From: Bigelowiella natans CCMP2755
Lineage: Eukaryota; Cercozoa; Chlorarachniophyceae
Direction of reading: 5' to 3'
DNA length: 50,666 nucleotides
Assembly (NCBI GenBank): GCA_000320545.1
Contig: ADNK01002760.1
Location: 1-50,666, forward strand
The position numbers and the translations under genes were made by a program. The notes below the pieces were generated by a model, which had not been told where the DNA came from, ran no database searches, and saw nothing but the letters and a program-made list of their open reading frames with translations. How positions within the stretch are numbered: position 1 is the first letter of the stretch; each line of letters starts with the position of its first letter. Below are positions 23,871 through 35,236 of this stretch, piece after piece.

Positions 23871-24547
23871 ATGAGGGCATCGTTCGGAGTTAACAGCAAT
23901 GGATTTGGTGGTGTAAGATACTTTGGAATTGAAGTTAACAATATCGCACGATGGGCCAGCTGCAAGGTATTATTCTAGACTAGACTTGCATTACACATTT
24001 CTTCGGTTGCAACAATATTTTGCATACTTATTCGGGGGGGGAAATCATGCACATCAAGTTTTAATGTTCGCTGTTTTAGGTCGAAAACGAAAAGGATGCC
24101 GAGAAACTTGATGAGCTGATTATGAAAGAGGCTATGCCTAAGCTTAAAGATATGGAGGGTTTTGGTGGAATGCGCCGCCTATTTTGCAAGGAAAAATTCG
24201 ATTACAAGATCATGATCTCCTTCCAGGGACTCAAAAATTTTCAAAATTTTATGAACTCTGAAGAACGCAGCGAGGTAATGAATCTGGATAGCCTAGGCAC
24301 TATTCGATCCGCAATCATTTCAGAATGAAATGAAAACACATCTGCATATACCATCACTTCTCACATGAGGGGAAGGATTCTCATTTTGTGATTTTGCCTT
24401 CAGGTCCTACCTATCATGGAGGAGGCAAAAAAATATGCTGTTGATAACGAGATTACATACCAAAACTTTGTTCTAGATAAATTTTCCAGCGAGTGGGGTC
24501 AGGAAGCTACCAGTGCTCTGAAAGAAGATGACCCGACTGCCCACTAG
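23871..24547 (+). CDS. Small uncharacterised protein (144 aa), possible ferredoxin-like barrel
   Basis: Three exons in phase 0 (23871-23966, 24080-24274, 24404-24547) with GTATTA and GTAATG donors and TTTTAG and TTCAG acceptors. The ATG at 23871 is the first in frame after a stop at 23835. The protein has an N-terminal Gly/Asn-rich segment, then a charged alternating helix/strand region: KDAEKLDELIMKEAMPKLKD, GFGGMRRLFCKEKFDYKIMI, FQGLKNFQNFMNSEERSE. This pattern (a long helix, then strand-helix with F/W near the end) is compatible with a dimeric alpha/beta barrel such as the ABM or Dabb folds, but no diagnostic motif is seen. There is no signal peptide or membrane helix, so it is probably soluble. 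It is divergent from the SLC35B gene. Existence of the gene is fairly sure; the fold is a guess. Confidence 0.68.
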
Positions 24548-27230
24548 ACAGGATTGATTGTGCTCAAAGAGAACCAACATTTTTTTACTGCGCCTGTCCA
24601 TTGTGGGGGGACATTTAGACTGGCACAAAGATAAACTTGCGACATAGCTAAAAGACTGTATGTAAGCAACTTGTTCGGTCGTTAAAAAGTTTCAATACAA
24701 AATCTACACATTGTTCTCCGCCGGTGGGATATGCATGTATGTATTTATTTATATATATCCACACACTTACATTGTTCTCCGCCTGTGGCATGGATATGCA
24801 TGTATGTAAATATGTATATGTTCACACACAAGTGTGTGCATAATAGAGTGAGAGTGAGATAGACTTTATGTCTATATCGAGTATGCTAGTATGTAGGCTA
24901 GTATAGGTATAGAATGTGTAAATAGAGGATAACGACAAATCAACACCACACACACACACACACTAGATATAAATTTATTTATGAATATTATGCATGTAAC
25001 TATATATACGCTAGCACACGGTGTACACAGTGTGTGCATTGTAATCCATAGCTATGTGACTTTATCTAGTTGTACAAATTGCATCTACACTTATGAAACG
25101 TGTTTGTTGGCTAGTTTTTTCACAAATGCGCAATGACATCAAATTACTGCATGTTGCACTAGCCAGCGCAGTATATGCACACCTACGTACACGTACGTAC
25201 AGGTGTGCACAAAGAAGCTTCATGCACTACCAATAACACAGCAACGCTTGGGGACGATGTATTTATAATATTTTGTCACAAATATAGTTTACGTTTCGCT
25301 GCGCTGCCAATACAACGCTTGGGGTCGATGTGTTTTTAATAATCGACAACGTATTATATATAATTTTTGGCATGTAGTGCACACACAGCAAACTACAAAT
25401 GATGAATAAAGGAATCGAATACGAAACCTTCAACAATTTCGACACTATTCGACGGCGCAACCTCCACCCAACTAGAATTCCACCCCCATACTGCTACTAC
25501 TCTTCAGGAATGTGTTCGCTGACTTTTCTACGTCTTGTTGGAGACATCTGAATGCGCTGCTGGCCTCCATTATCTTGCTTACTCGCTTCAGTCTGATTTA
25601 ATGTGGACATTGTTCGCGGATAGAAGAATCAAGGAATGGCGAGAAATAAAGACACATTCAATTCAATTTTATGGAGACTCTCTACTTCACCACAACAGTT
25701 AGCTAAGTTATCTACCCTGTGGTATGTAATCCCAGGCTTATATAGATCGAACAAACGCCTGATCGTTCCCTATAGTAGCCGGTTGAGCAAGGAAAATGAA
25801 AATTAAGTCCTTATTCGAAAGGAAACAAGAGGAGAATAGACTTTGCGTAGAATATGATTTAACAGACAAGATGGATAAATGGCCAACGTCGGTACTCGTT
25901 AACACCTCGTTTTCCTTTATCACTTTGCTTTCCGTTTCATTTTTCTCCTTTTTCATTACACTGAGCCCGTATTCCTCTGCCTTCTTCTCCTGCAAACAGA
26001 TAGGAAAAAACGGAGAAGTATGTGATCAGGCCTCTTTCGTCTGATTCTCCGTTTTGTTTCCATATTTTGTCATTAACTATTGTCATTGTTTTAGTATTCT
26101 ACCCCTAGTAGCTTTATAGCACTATCACGGTCGACTTTCCCGCGCTTTAGCTCGTTCTCTATGACTTGAGAGTATACAATTTATTAGCACAACAAAGAAA
26201 ATGGCGACGGTGACCATACGATACGACTTCCTCCTTCCGAGCAATACATTTGCTCGAAAGCAGATTTGGGTATGGCCGGCAGAATATATTATATTAAAAA
26301 GCTCTTCTTTTGGTATTTCTTTTTGTATTTAGTGGATCGATGCATCACTGCCGGCTATTACGTCAAAGAACTGATAACATCTTGAAAGAGTGTAGGTGGG
26401 AGAGGGGGCACATCATCAACCATACTTTTGTCTGGCAGAGAAGTGTACTTTTTGACATCGTGAAGTTGTATGGTTTTCTGATCAACAGCAGCAACAACAA
26501 CATCCCCCCCTCAAACACTGCCACCTCATATTTATCGAATCACCGCTCCCCCCCCCCCCCCCCCCCCCCCATAAACGTCGAAAGAATGCTATGATAATTT
26601 GATTCCACTGCGGTCGAACTCCGAACCATTTTTTCGCAACACAATCTTCTATCGATGGCGAGAGTGAATGTTCTCAACATCGATCTTATATACGGAGTAT
26701 TACTATATATTCAATCTCTGATGTGGTTGGCCCCCCAACTGCTCATCCATCACCTGTCCTCCTTCATAATGCTTTTTTAATGCAGGAATCGCGGCCTTGA
26801 AGAAGTTCCAATGAAATTCGTTTTTGAAGACCTGATGATGCTTGTATGTAAGGCCAACTCTAGATTGAAGCATCTTATCGTTGTTCTCTTTCTTATACTA
26901 CTTCTTGGACAAGTGTGTAGCATGTCAGCAGATTTCATTTCCCCCCCCCTCCCTCCTAGTGATACTGATACTACTACTACTACGTCTACTGCTATACCAC
27001 TGCTGCTACTACATATGCTGATGCTACCTCGTGACTTGATTTCCTTTCAGCAAAGACAGCTTTCAACTGCCAGATTAAGTGATTATTACCCAGTCGCAAT
27101 TAAACAAAATAAATAAAGCAGAGCGTGCTGCAGGATCGGCCACCTCCTCTTCTCTAACCCCCCTCTACACCCAACATAAACCGTCGTTATTCTCTAACAC
27201 CAACAACTACAGGAGTAGAATTGAACTAAC
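24548..27230. other. Spacer; duplicated segments and possible DUF389 3' exons
   Basis: 24.6-25.3 kb is an A+T-rich variant of the CATG/TGCA island. It has a tandem duplication of about 60 bp (24708-24768 and 24769-24830; ACATTGTTCTCCGCC then ATATGCATGTATGTA) and a second short direct repeat (25242-25270 and 25313-25342; CAACGCTTGGGG-CGATGT). On the minus strand, three stretches could be 3' exons of the DUF389 gene: about 26795-26754 (includes PALKKHYEGGQ), about 26162-26103 (ENELKRGKVDRDSAIKLLG) and 25992-25870 (EKKAEEYGLSVMKKEKNE). I could not make their phases agree, so they are not joined to the gene model. Confidence 0.4.
26548..26570. repeat. C23 homopolymer tract
   Basis: A run of 23 C on the plus strand, the longest C tract in the window. 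Confidence 0.95.
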
Positions 27231-27795
27231 CTTGAATGTGACGATGGCGGCGAAGTAAATACAGATGATGTTGAGTACGTACAGGCAGAAGCTAATTGTA
27301 CCGATGACGACGAAATCCGTGGAAGATCTGTCGAAAGTACGGCTGCTCGGCTCTAGCACTTGGAACAGGGCGTAGAAGTAGCACATTCCTACGTTTACAG
27401 CTGGAGGAAGGAGCGCTGCTGATATTGCTACTCCTACCAGGCTTGCTGTATTGTTGCTATAAGAAGCGATAGTATGAAGGTTAGATATTCAGTGGTGGGG
27501 AAAAAGGCAAAATGCGGTGTTGTTTTTACAATCAGCATCGCCATTACCATTACCATTATCATCATCATTATCATCATCGTCGTCATCCATCATCGTGATC
27601 CAATATTATTACCTCAGGGCGGAGAGCGCAACCCCCACACCCGACGGCACAGCGATCAGGATCCCAATCAACAAACCGCTGAAAAGAAGGAGCGAAGGTG
27701 GGTTGAGTAGGTTGCTGTTCTTCATCTTCATGGTGATGGTGAGGATGATGACGATGATAAACAAGAATATTGAACCAAAATGTATATGGTCATAT

Positions 27796-27833
<38 letters not shown>

Positions 27834-30298
27834 TGCAAGCAGTCGTAGAAGTACTAGCCGCAATTAACACACCTGGGTATCCCCCTCGACTCCATTTCAA
27901 TCGTCGGCCACTCGAGATCCTCTCCCCAATACGCGAAGATTGCTGCAACGCCCACCCCGGATACGAAGCAGAGTAGGAACGCTACTAACTCCGACACCAG
28001 CCCCTCGGTTACCTGATAATGTAGTTGTTGATGACGACGACGATGATGATAATAATGATGATAATGATGATAATGATGATGATGAGATCCTACTGGCATT
28101 GAATAGCGATGCTAGTCACCGTGTGCACACGCACACACCCAGAATTTAACATCTACATCTGCTATTTTTACACATACTTTTGCTCTATTACGAATAATGA
28201 CAGCCCCCCCCTGCCCCCCTCACCGTTGCTTGCGATTACTTACCATATCCCAATTGGCTATGATCGTTCCAAAGGTCATCGACACAATGGGGCCCATCAG
28301 CGGAGAGACGAGCATCGAAGCCACGATGACAACTGTGTTGTTTGTCGCAAGCCCCGTGGCGGATAAGGTAGACGCGACGACAGTGAGAACCCGGAAGTCG
28401 ATGGTATTTTTCGCAGATTCTAGCGCATTCCTGACAACGCGTTCATGCTCTGGACTTACGGGAAGATCTAAGTAGCCTTGGTATTGGTTGGATTTAGCCG
28501 TGCGGAAAACCTGCGTACGAATGATGAACGAAGTCCATGATGGGAGGAAGAGCGATGGGGGGAGGGAGAGGAGGAGGAGGAGGAGGATGAGGAGGAGGAG
28601 GAGGAGGAGGAGGAGAGAGTACAAATTGAAAATTGGATACACTGTTTTTTAAGAAACACGAGGCTTTGACTTTGGGATCGTTTTTAGTTCGCAATTTACC
28701 CCTTTCTCAATTCTCAAAAATGTGCTGCTCGCAGCACTAGCTGGCAAAGGTTGCACGACGGTATATTAGGCGGTATATTAGATGTGTACCTCTAGGGGGA
28801 GAATCGCTATCGTGCCGAAGTGCACACCGACTCCGAGATCGATCAATTTGACACGTAGCATCTGTGCTCTTTCTGCCGTCGTTGGAATAGTTACCTGCGG
28901 CAGAAGTATTGCATGGGTGGGGAAGTATATTTAGTAATCCTATCCCCTCCTCCCCCTCCTCCTCCTCCTGCTCCTTCTTCTTCTTCTTCTTCTTCTTCTT
29001 CTTCTTCTTCTTCTTCTTCTCCTTCTCCTTCTCTTTCCTCTTCTATGTCCCCCATTACACAGACCAGGAAGTGGTGTCCACCCTCAGGGTCATCATCTCG
29101 AACGAATATAGCGTCCTTTACGCCTTCAGCCTCAAACACCTTTTTTAGGCGGTTGGGTATGTTGACAGTGACCTTCTTCATTCCAAAGTTCTCTATCTCC
29201 TTCTGGACAGCAGACAGTTTCCTCCTCTTTACCGGGTCGGCGGGAGGATTGAGTGCGCTACTTTGTTTTTTCCTGGAATCTTCTTGTTTGGCGCCGGTTG
29301 GGTTTTTAGGCCTAGAGGCCAGTTCAACTTTAGGCAGGGAGGCCTCTAGGTGACCAGGCCGTGGCTGAGAATCATTGCTTTTCTTACCTGTCATGCCCCC
29401 TATTTTATTCTCCTCTCCACCAGTTGAAGGGTCTTTATGATGGTCGCTGTTGTTGGAACCTCCTGCTCCCTCCTTCGAGGTAGGAACAGGCTGATTGCTT
29501 GGCCAAGTCTTTTCCTTCTCCCCCTCCAAACCCCCCTCCCCCTTCTCCTCTTCCTCTCCCTCGCCAGCAACTCCTATGTTGATCGGAAGAGTTTCGACTT
29601 CAACATCGGCGGGCGCTAAGGCATTGTGAGACGCTTCTTCGATTCCACCGCCTTCCTGTCGAGAAGAGCCCCCCCCCCCGGAAGGACGATCAACTGTGGG
29701 AGACTGCTCTCCAATGACCGCACTACCATCCTTACTATCTTCGGCCCTAACATCTATTGTTGCCATCGTAGTACCACGTGAGATTTTATTGTTACTATCA
29801 TTCACACTCCTAGCGGAACGTGCACTCTTGTCCGCCCTCTTGCCCCGGTTTGTTTCCTTCATCTCAGTGCCCATATATTGCTGAAATTGGGGACGAAGTG
29901 TTAGTGTGTGCACCGTTAAACATTAAGCGCGGAGGTTCTTTCGTGTAAAGTAGAGTTAGCGAGCCATACCGGCCTGAAGGTCAACCTTCCACTATCATCC
30001 TCTCCTTTGATGATCAGCTGTCGATGGAAAACAAATCATGATGAGAGGTTAGCAGCTTGTCAATTTTCCTTCTCTCTTTGTATCACTGCTTACTAACTTT
30101 AATATACCATAACTAACTTTTATGTAACCATGTTCCGTTTATGGTGTGAGAGGGAAGGCCATTCTCTTTGCCATCACGAACGAAACTCCGTTAGGCAAGG
30201 GAAAAGCAAAATTCGTCATAACCGTTGCATGTTCACACCAAAGCAAACGTTACCGTCACTGATTCGGGGACGTGCAGAAGAATCAGGAGCCCTGGCAT
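27231..30298 (-). CDS. DUF389 integral membrane protein with long disordered N-terminal insert
   Basis: Eight exons agree in phase: 30298-30254 (starts MPGLLILLHVPESVT), 30017-29970, 29880-29065, 28894-28790, 28510-28244, 28012-27873, 27678-27613, 27456-27231. The 571 codons lack the C-terminus. The core is typical DUF389: LTVVASTLSATGLATNNTVV, then IVASMLVSPLMGPIVSMTFG, then FLLCFVSGVGVAAIFAYW, IAVPSGVGVALSAL, and LVGVAISAALLPPAVNVGM. Family function is not established; the proteins are multi-pass membrane proteins known from bacteria and some eukaryotes. Exon 3 (272 codons) is odd: about 200 residues of Gly/Ser/Glu/Lys-rich disorder separate two parts of the N-terminal globular region (LLILLHVPESVT and KKVTVNIPNRLKKVFEAEGV). 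A GAA/GAG microsatellite next to its donor would encode poly-Glu if retained. Homology places it in the intron. Confidence 0.83.
27798..27832. repeat. (TA)n microsatellite
   Basis: A TA run of about 17 units inside a DUF389 intron. Confidence 0.9.
28975..29020. repeat. (CTT)n microsatellite
   Basis: About 15 CTT units in the intron between DUF389 exons 3 and 4. Read on the gene strand it is (GAA)n and gives a spurious poly-Glu ORF extension. Confidence 0.9.
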
Positions 30299-31040
30299 CC
30301 TAACCCACGATTAAGCTTGGCCAAGGAAGCAAGCAAATCTTTGAGCTTCCAATCCAAGCTGGAGGCGTGGTCCAGGTGAGGGGAGTTTGCTCCTGGGTTT
30401 TTGGAAGGGTAAAACGCAGGCTATTCACGAACAAAAACTGAAATATTTCACTATTTTTAATGGGAAATACAAGGGAAATGGGTTTTCGGTATTGCTCCGC
30501 AAACCTTATGAGGGCAGTATCATTTTCTGGTGATTTTATCAAATTTATCGATGTCGCAGGCCAGGTATCTTCTCCGATGAAAAAGCACAAGCTCCACAGG
30601 GCAGCCTCCGAAGGTATCGTCGCATATCCACCGACGCCTCTTTTTGCATGTTTTCCGGATATAATTTCTTCGTAGTTAGATCTTAATTTCACTTCGATCA
30701 GATTCCTTCACAACGATGGTGCTCCACGCCGCTTCTTCCGGCCAGGGTTTCATTGACCCTGGCCCTTGATTTCGCTTCCCCGCCGCCTTCCCATCCTTTC
30801 GTTTGGTTAAAAGATTGCTGCAAACCATGTCCGGGGGAAGGACGCAATGCATATTTAACTGTTTGCTCTCCTCTTATGTATGATATTGAAGGCTGCTCGG
30901 GATAGTGGTAGCGAAAGCAGGCCCGGGCCCAGGATGTGGCTGGTGATATGTCCTTTTCGTTTCTAATTTGTCAATAGTCTTTCAGGAATCTACGGAGATC
31001 AAATGACTTGTCACTGCCCCTTGAACAACCCCCCCTCCAG
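30299..31040. other. Spacer between divergent DUF389 and EamA genes
   Basis: The DUF389 start (minus, 30298) and the EamA gene (plus) point away from each other. A minus-strand frame of 130 codons (30300-30692) is open here; a second frame in it (LDWKLKDLLASLAKLNRG) also looks plausible. Either could be 5' UTR or a real upstream exon, and neither resembles a known family. The possible first EamA exon at 30827-30877 lies in this stretch. Confidence 0.35.
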
Positions 31041-31399
31041 GTGTATGCCACCCTGGTGGTGGTTCAATTTATCTTCGGAGGTTGGCATGTGCTGGGTAAG
31101 ATCGCCTTGAAGGTTTGTGAGAGCACATAATTCATCGATGCACGAATTAATATCTCACATACACAATTTTGGCGCATGGCTTTGAAGGGAGGAAGGCCTC
31201 AAAAAACTAATGCGAAATGTCCGGCAATCATATGAATTATGTGAAAATATAACTTAACAGGCGGGTTGTAGCCCCTTCGTATTCGCACTCTATCGAGAGA
31301 TCATTGCCTCCACTCTCATGTAGCAACGGATCGTAGAGAAAAATAGAAGGGAGATGACTGAATGACGAAAGCATTCATGGATATTAGAACAGGAGGATG

Positions 31400-31471
<72 letters not shown>

Positions 31472-31510
31472 TATTTATATAAATGTGTGTGTGCATGTGT
31501 ATATGTGTGT

Positions 31511-31560
<50 letters not shown>

Positions 31561-33624
31561 TATGACTTCCACATAGTTGCAATAAATATAGATTCTCAAA
31601 CGATAACGCGCTACGATAAACCGATTCCATGTTGTCCACGTCGTCTTTTCATCAGTTTCGGCATGGCAGTTCCTACTGATGGGCTGCTACTTCCACGGAA
31701 GAATCATGCTCTTCGCTTCATCTTGATGGGTCGTATATAAAACTGATTTTACAACCCCAAAACAACGAGCTAAACATGATCAGTGATTGCGAGAAAAGAA
31801 AGAAGCTTGGCCAACTAGCCTGATGATGATTACACATGTTATTTCTCATGCAGCACTTGTTTATTGATTGGCGCGCGCGCGCGCGCACACACACACACAC
31901 ACACTCATATGCAAGAGCAGGATCTTTCTTATTTTATTTGACGAAAATGTTACAACTCTCGGAGATGAGATTATTGTACTTTATCGTCGACCTTCAATCT
32001 CTTCACGATTGTACTACTTGCAACTACCTTTTTCGTGATTCCTATTCCTAATTTAGGGATCTGCTCATTCGTTAATGTGGTTGGCTCCGTTGTTGCGCTA
32101 TGTAAGTGGCAATAATAATACTGAGAAGAAGAAGAAGAAGAAGAAGAAGAAGAAGACACAGAATAATATGAAATTCGTGTCAGAGAGAATTCCCATCACC
32201 GTATACTACGAATGCCCATGCCCTGCGAGTCAAGTAGCCTTGTTGGAGAACGAAGTGTTACGTCTTAATCCCTACTTCTTGCTGCACACGGGCCAATTGG
32301 TGCGATTTCATTCTCAATCATTTCGCGATGAAAATATCGTCATAAATTCGCAACTTTTACTTTCATTGGCTTCTGATTGCGGGGAAGTTGTCCGGCGCTA
32401 ATTTCGGATGTATTGTTCTGTCGTGGTCATCACCATTTTCTATATGTGTGCTAATAATGGGGGTTCGAAAGCTTTGGTGAGTGCTCCAAATGTGGCATTA
32501 TTACAGCCCTCAATTCCGGTCTTCGCCATGGGTAGTTGACATTACACAGTACCGGGGGAAGGGGGGGGGGGGGGGGGACACATGACATTCTATTTTTATC
32601 CACTAGAGATTTTAACTCAAGTTGAAACCCAACTGCTGAAAGCTAATTGCTATTTTACGTCCGTGCGTGCATGCATCTTGCCAAAAGGGATCTCGAGACT
32701 ACTGCGCTACGAATGGCTGACATTGTGGAAGTCTCTCGGGCTTGCTCTTTCCGTGGTGAGTGAGTATTTAGCTTTTGGGAATTTAACTTGCAGTTGTGGG
32801 ACTAGACAGACAAAAGCAAGGGCGACGAAGGAAGGGGGCACCTGTATTGCCTCGCTTATTATCTCGAAATTCCTCTTTAGCATAAAGTTGGAGCTGTCTT
32901 GTTCTAATCCTATCATGGTGCTTCTTGTTGTTATTATCTCTCTTATTACCTCTAGGCTGGATCGACTCTCGTGGTGGTGTTCTCCACAGAAGAAAGGTTT
33001 CAATAAGCAGCACATTCCATATTACATCAGTAGCCATCATTCATCGTAGCATCGTCTCTAGTTTTTATATCATGATTTGCTGCTGCTTTTTAACTCCTCC
33101 TCTCCTCCTCCCCCTCCTCCTCCTCATCCCTCACCACCACCTCCTCGTCGTTGTCGTCTTGCAGTGGGTCTTCAAAAGATGCGGTGACCGGGAACATCGT
33201 ACTAGTATTCCAGTGTGCAGCAATGGCAATGCTGTTAGTGCTACAGAAAGACGTTAATAAGATATATCCCCACAAGACTATCACATTTTGGTAATAATCA
33301 ATGTGTCGCAGATGCCATAGTAACGGCAGTGGCAAAAGCAGTTATAATGTTGCAATGTTCATACCAAACCTTCCTTGCTCTTTACGGTCGCTTCATCGCA
33401 TTGCAAGCACCATACAAGACTACTGCGTTGAGAAAAGAGGCGGCTGTAACTGTCATCATCATATGTGCACACAGTGTTTGATGATGAGCGTCGTTTTCTT
33501 TAATCACTATCATCATCATCATCACCATCATTATCATCATCATCATCGTAACATCACCAGGTTTTACAGTATTGGCACAGTGCTAAGCGGTATTGCGGCT
33601 GCCGTCGCTGTCAAGCATGCGGGT

Positions 33625-33658
<34 letters not shown>

Positions 33659-34007
33659 TCCAATACCAACAAATTATTTATGGCAATAATTCCTTCAAAT
33701 GTTGCGCAAAACCCGTATGTAAAGTGGGTGAAATCACGTTTGGGAACTCCGCGACCTATTGCAATACATCGTCAGTTCATTCGCATGTTTTCCTTCCCCC
33801 CCCCTTTCTGCAAACAGCGGCGTTGGACGTAAAGGCTAGGGAGATATGGATTGCGCTGGGATATGCATCCGTGTTTGCTACTATGTTCAACTACATTGCC
33901 ATGACGTGGACAAACAAGTAATAGAAGGAACAGCATACTAGTAGGAGCCAGTGCCACCAGCTTTGGAAGAATGTTGTCTTCTTGCGTGCAAGATATATAA
34001 TAGTATG

Positions 34008-34061
<54 letters not shown>

Positions 34062-35236
34062 ATTGTATATATACAAAATTATATTATGTATAATATGTGT
34101 GTGGTTGATGGGTCTTTGGTGTGCTCATCTGCCGTCTTATCGTTCTCTATCCCCCCCCTCTCACATATGCACACATAGGTATGTGGAAGCATCCGTTGTT
34201 TCCGCCTTCATGACTCTACAGCCTGGTACGTAATCGTAGACACGAGAGCGACAACAACAGCGAAAAAACCTTTCGATCGTGTTGGATTTCCCTAACTTTC
34301 CCACGGTGTTCTTCTACCCAAAAGATTGTTTTCTTCTTTCTCCTTATTCCTTTGTGGGTGGAGGCGTGGGAAGAACGAATACTGAGTGCAAGGGGTTGCC
34401 CAAAGAAGAGAGGCTTTTGCTAATTTTGATATTCATTAAGAATTAGAGTAAGCTAGCAAAGATTGTTCTAGCCGGGTTGTGATTTCCTTCTTGAATTGTC
34501 GTGTTCTTTAGTCGCAACTGTGATATTAAGCGCTGTATTTCTTTCCTACCACGTGGAGGTGCCGCAAATAGTTGCAGGGGTTGTTGTAATAGGTAATAAT
34601 ACTACTCCTTCATTGTTCAGCCGCCACCCTCTGCTTTGTCACTGCTACTGCCACTACCACTGCCACGACTACACACTTCAATACTTACTTTCAAACCAAT
34701 CGCATCCGCGATCAAACCCACACGCACGAGCTGAAGCGACTCTCTACATGAAACAGGCGGGCTCCTAGTTACGAGCTATGGGCAAACGATAGAACGTCAT
34801 GCTACCACCTCGAATGCCGCCGGTAGGCGTTTATCGTCGCCAGTGGACGAAGAAGGAATGGATGATCCTACAGATGAAGTAGTAGATACACATACAGATG
34901 CACGTCAAATCGGCGACCTATGCTATTTAAGAATCAACGTTTATCATGTCGCATCGTCGTTATCATCATCATCATCATCATCATCATCATATCGTCACAA
35001 ATGTGATAATTCGTTTCATTGCGTTTATTCATTTCCAGGAGCAGAGGAAACAATTGACCTCCTCTGCGGACTCAAAGAGCGGAGATGACTACTGCCATCC
35101 ACCGAACGATAAATCATCGGTGCAGCAAATATCCACGCACCAAAGCGAGACATTTGGCATTCGCAATTTGCTGAAAAGACCATTTCTCAATGACGGCAAC
35201 AGGAGCAAGGGTGACGAGGATTTAGAGGACGTTTAG
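30827..35236 (+). CDS. EamA/DMT-superfamily transporter
   Basis: Exons: 31041-31112 ([19 protein letters not shown]), 31261-31319 ([18 protein letters not shown]), from 31656 ([19 protein letters not shown], end unresolved), 32472-32531 ([19 protein letters not shown]), 32688-32755, 32956-32996, 33165-33290, 33561-33622, 33818-33917, 34179-34225, 34512-34592, 34757 to 34878 or 34938, and 35039-35236. From 32472 on, all phases agree. The order reproduces the two five-helix EamA repeats: K-x-A-L in helix 1, a P-x-x-F-A-x-x-R-E loop, [10 protein letters not shown] in helix 4, and [15 protein letters not shown] plus [19 protein letters not shown] in the second repeat. Such proteins export or import small metabolites; the substrate cannot be read from sequence. 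The first exon (ATG at 30827, 17 codons, phase 0) is a guess. The stretch between 31.7 and 32.47 kb probably hides one exon. The C-terminal 100 residues are polar and disordered. Confidence 0.83.
31401..31556. repeat. (TA)n-(GT)n-(TA)n composite microsatellite
   Basis: TA run 31401-31435, GT run 31435-31470, a spacer with GTGTGT words, then a second TA run 31513-31556. It lies in an intron of the EamA gene. Long TA runs can extrude hairpins. Confidence 0.92.
32561..32577. repeat. G17 homopolymer tract
   Basis: A run of 17 G on the plus strand in an EamA intron. It is one of only two long plus-strand G runs, against several C runs. Confidence 0.92.
33628..33656. repeat. (AC)n microsatellite
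   Basis: An AC run directly after an EamA exon (33561-33622), within the intron. Confidence 0.85.
34012..34060. repeat. (CT)n microsatellite
   Basis: A CT run in an intron of the EamA gene. Confidence 0.88.

Noticed and set aside
28468-28694. Ser- and Pro-rich ORFs on the minus strand
   Set aside because: Translation of a GGA/GAG repeat in the intron between DUF389 exons 4 and 5.
28909-29064. Poly-Glu and poly-Gly extension of the long DUF389 ORF, and the opposite poly-Phe/Ser ORFs
   Set aside because: Translation of a (GAA/CTT)n microsatellite. A donor at 29064 and an acceptor at 28895 remove it and restore a continuous DUF389 N-terminal domain.
31290-31599. ORFs rich in YIYIYI or THTHTH
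   Set aside because: Translated (TA)n and (AC)n microsatellites. They keep several frames open by chance and lie in an EamA intron.
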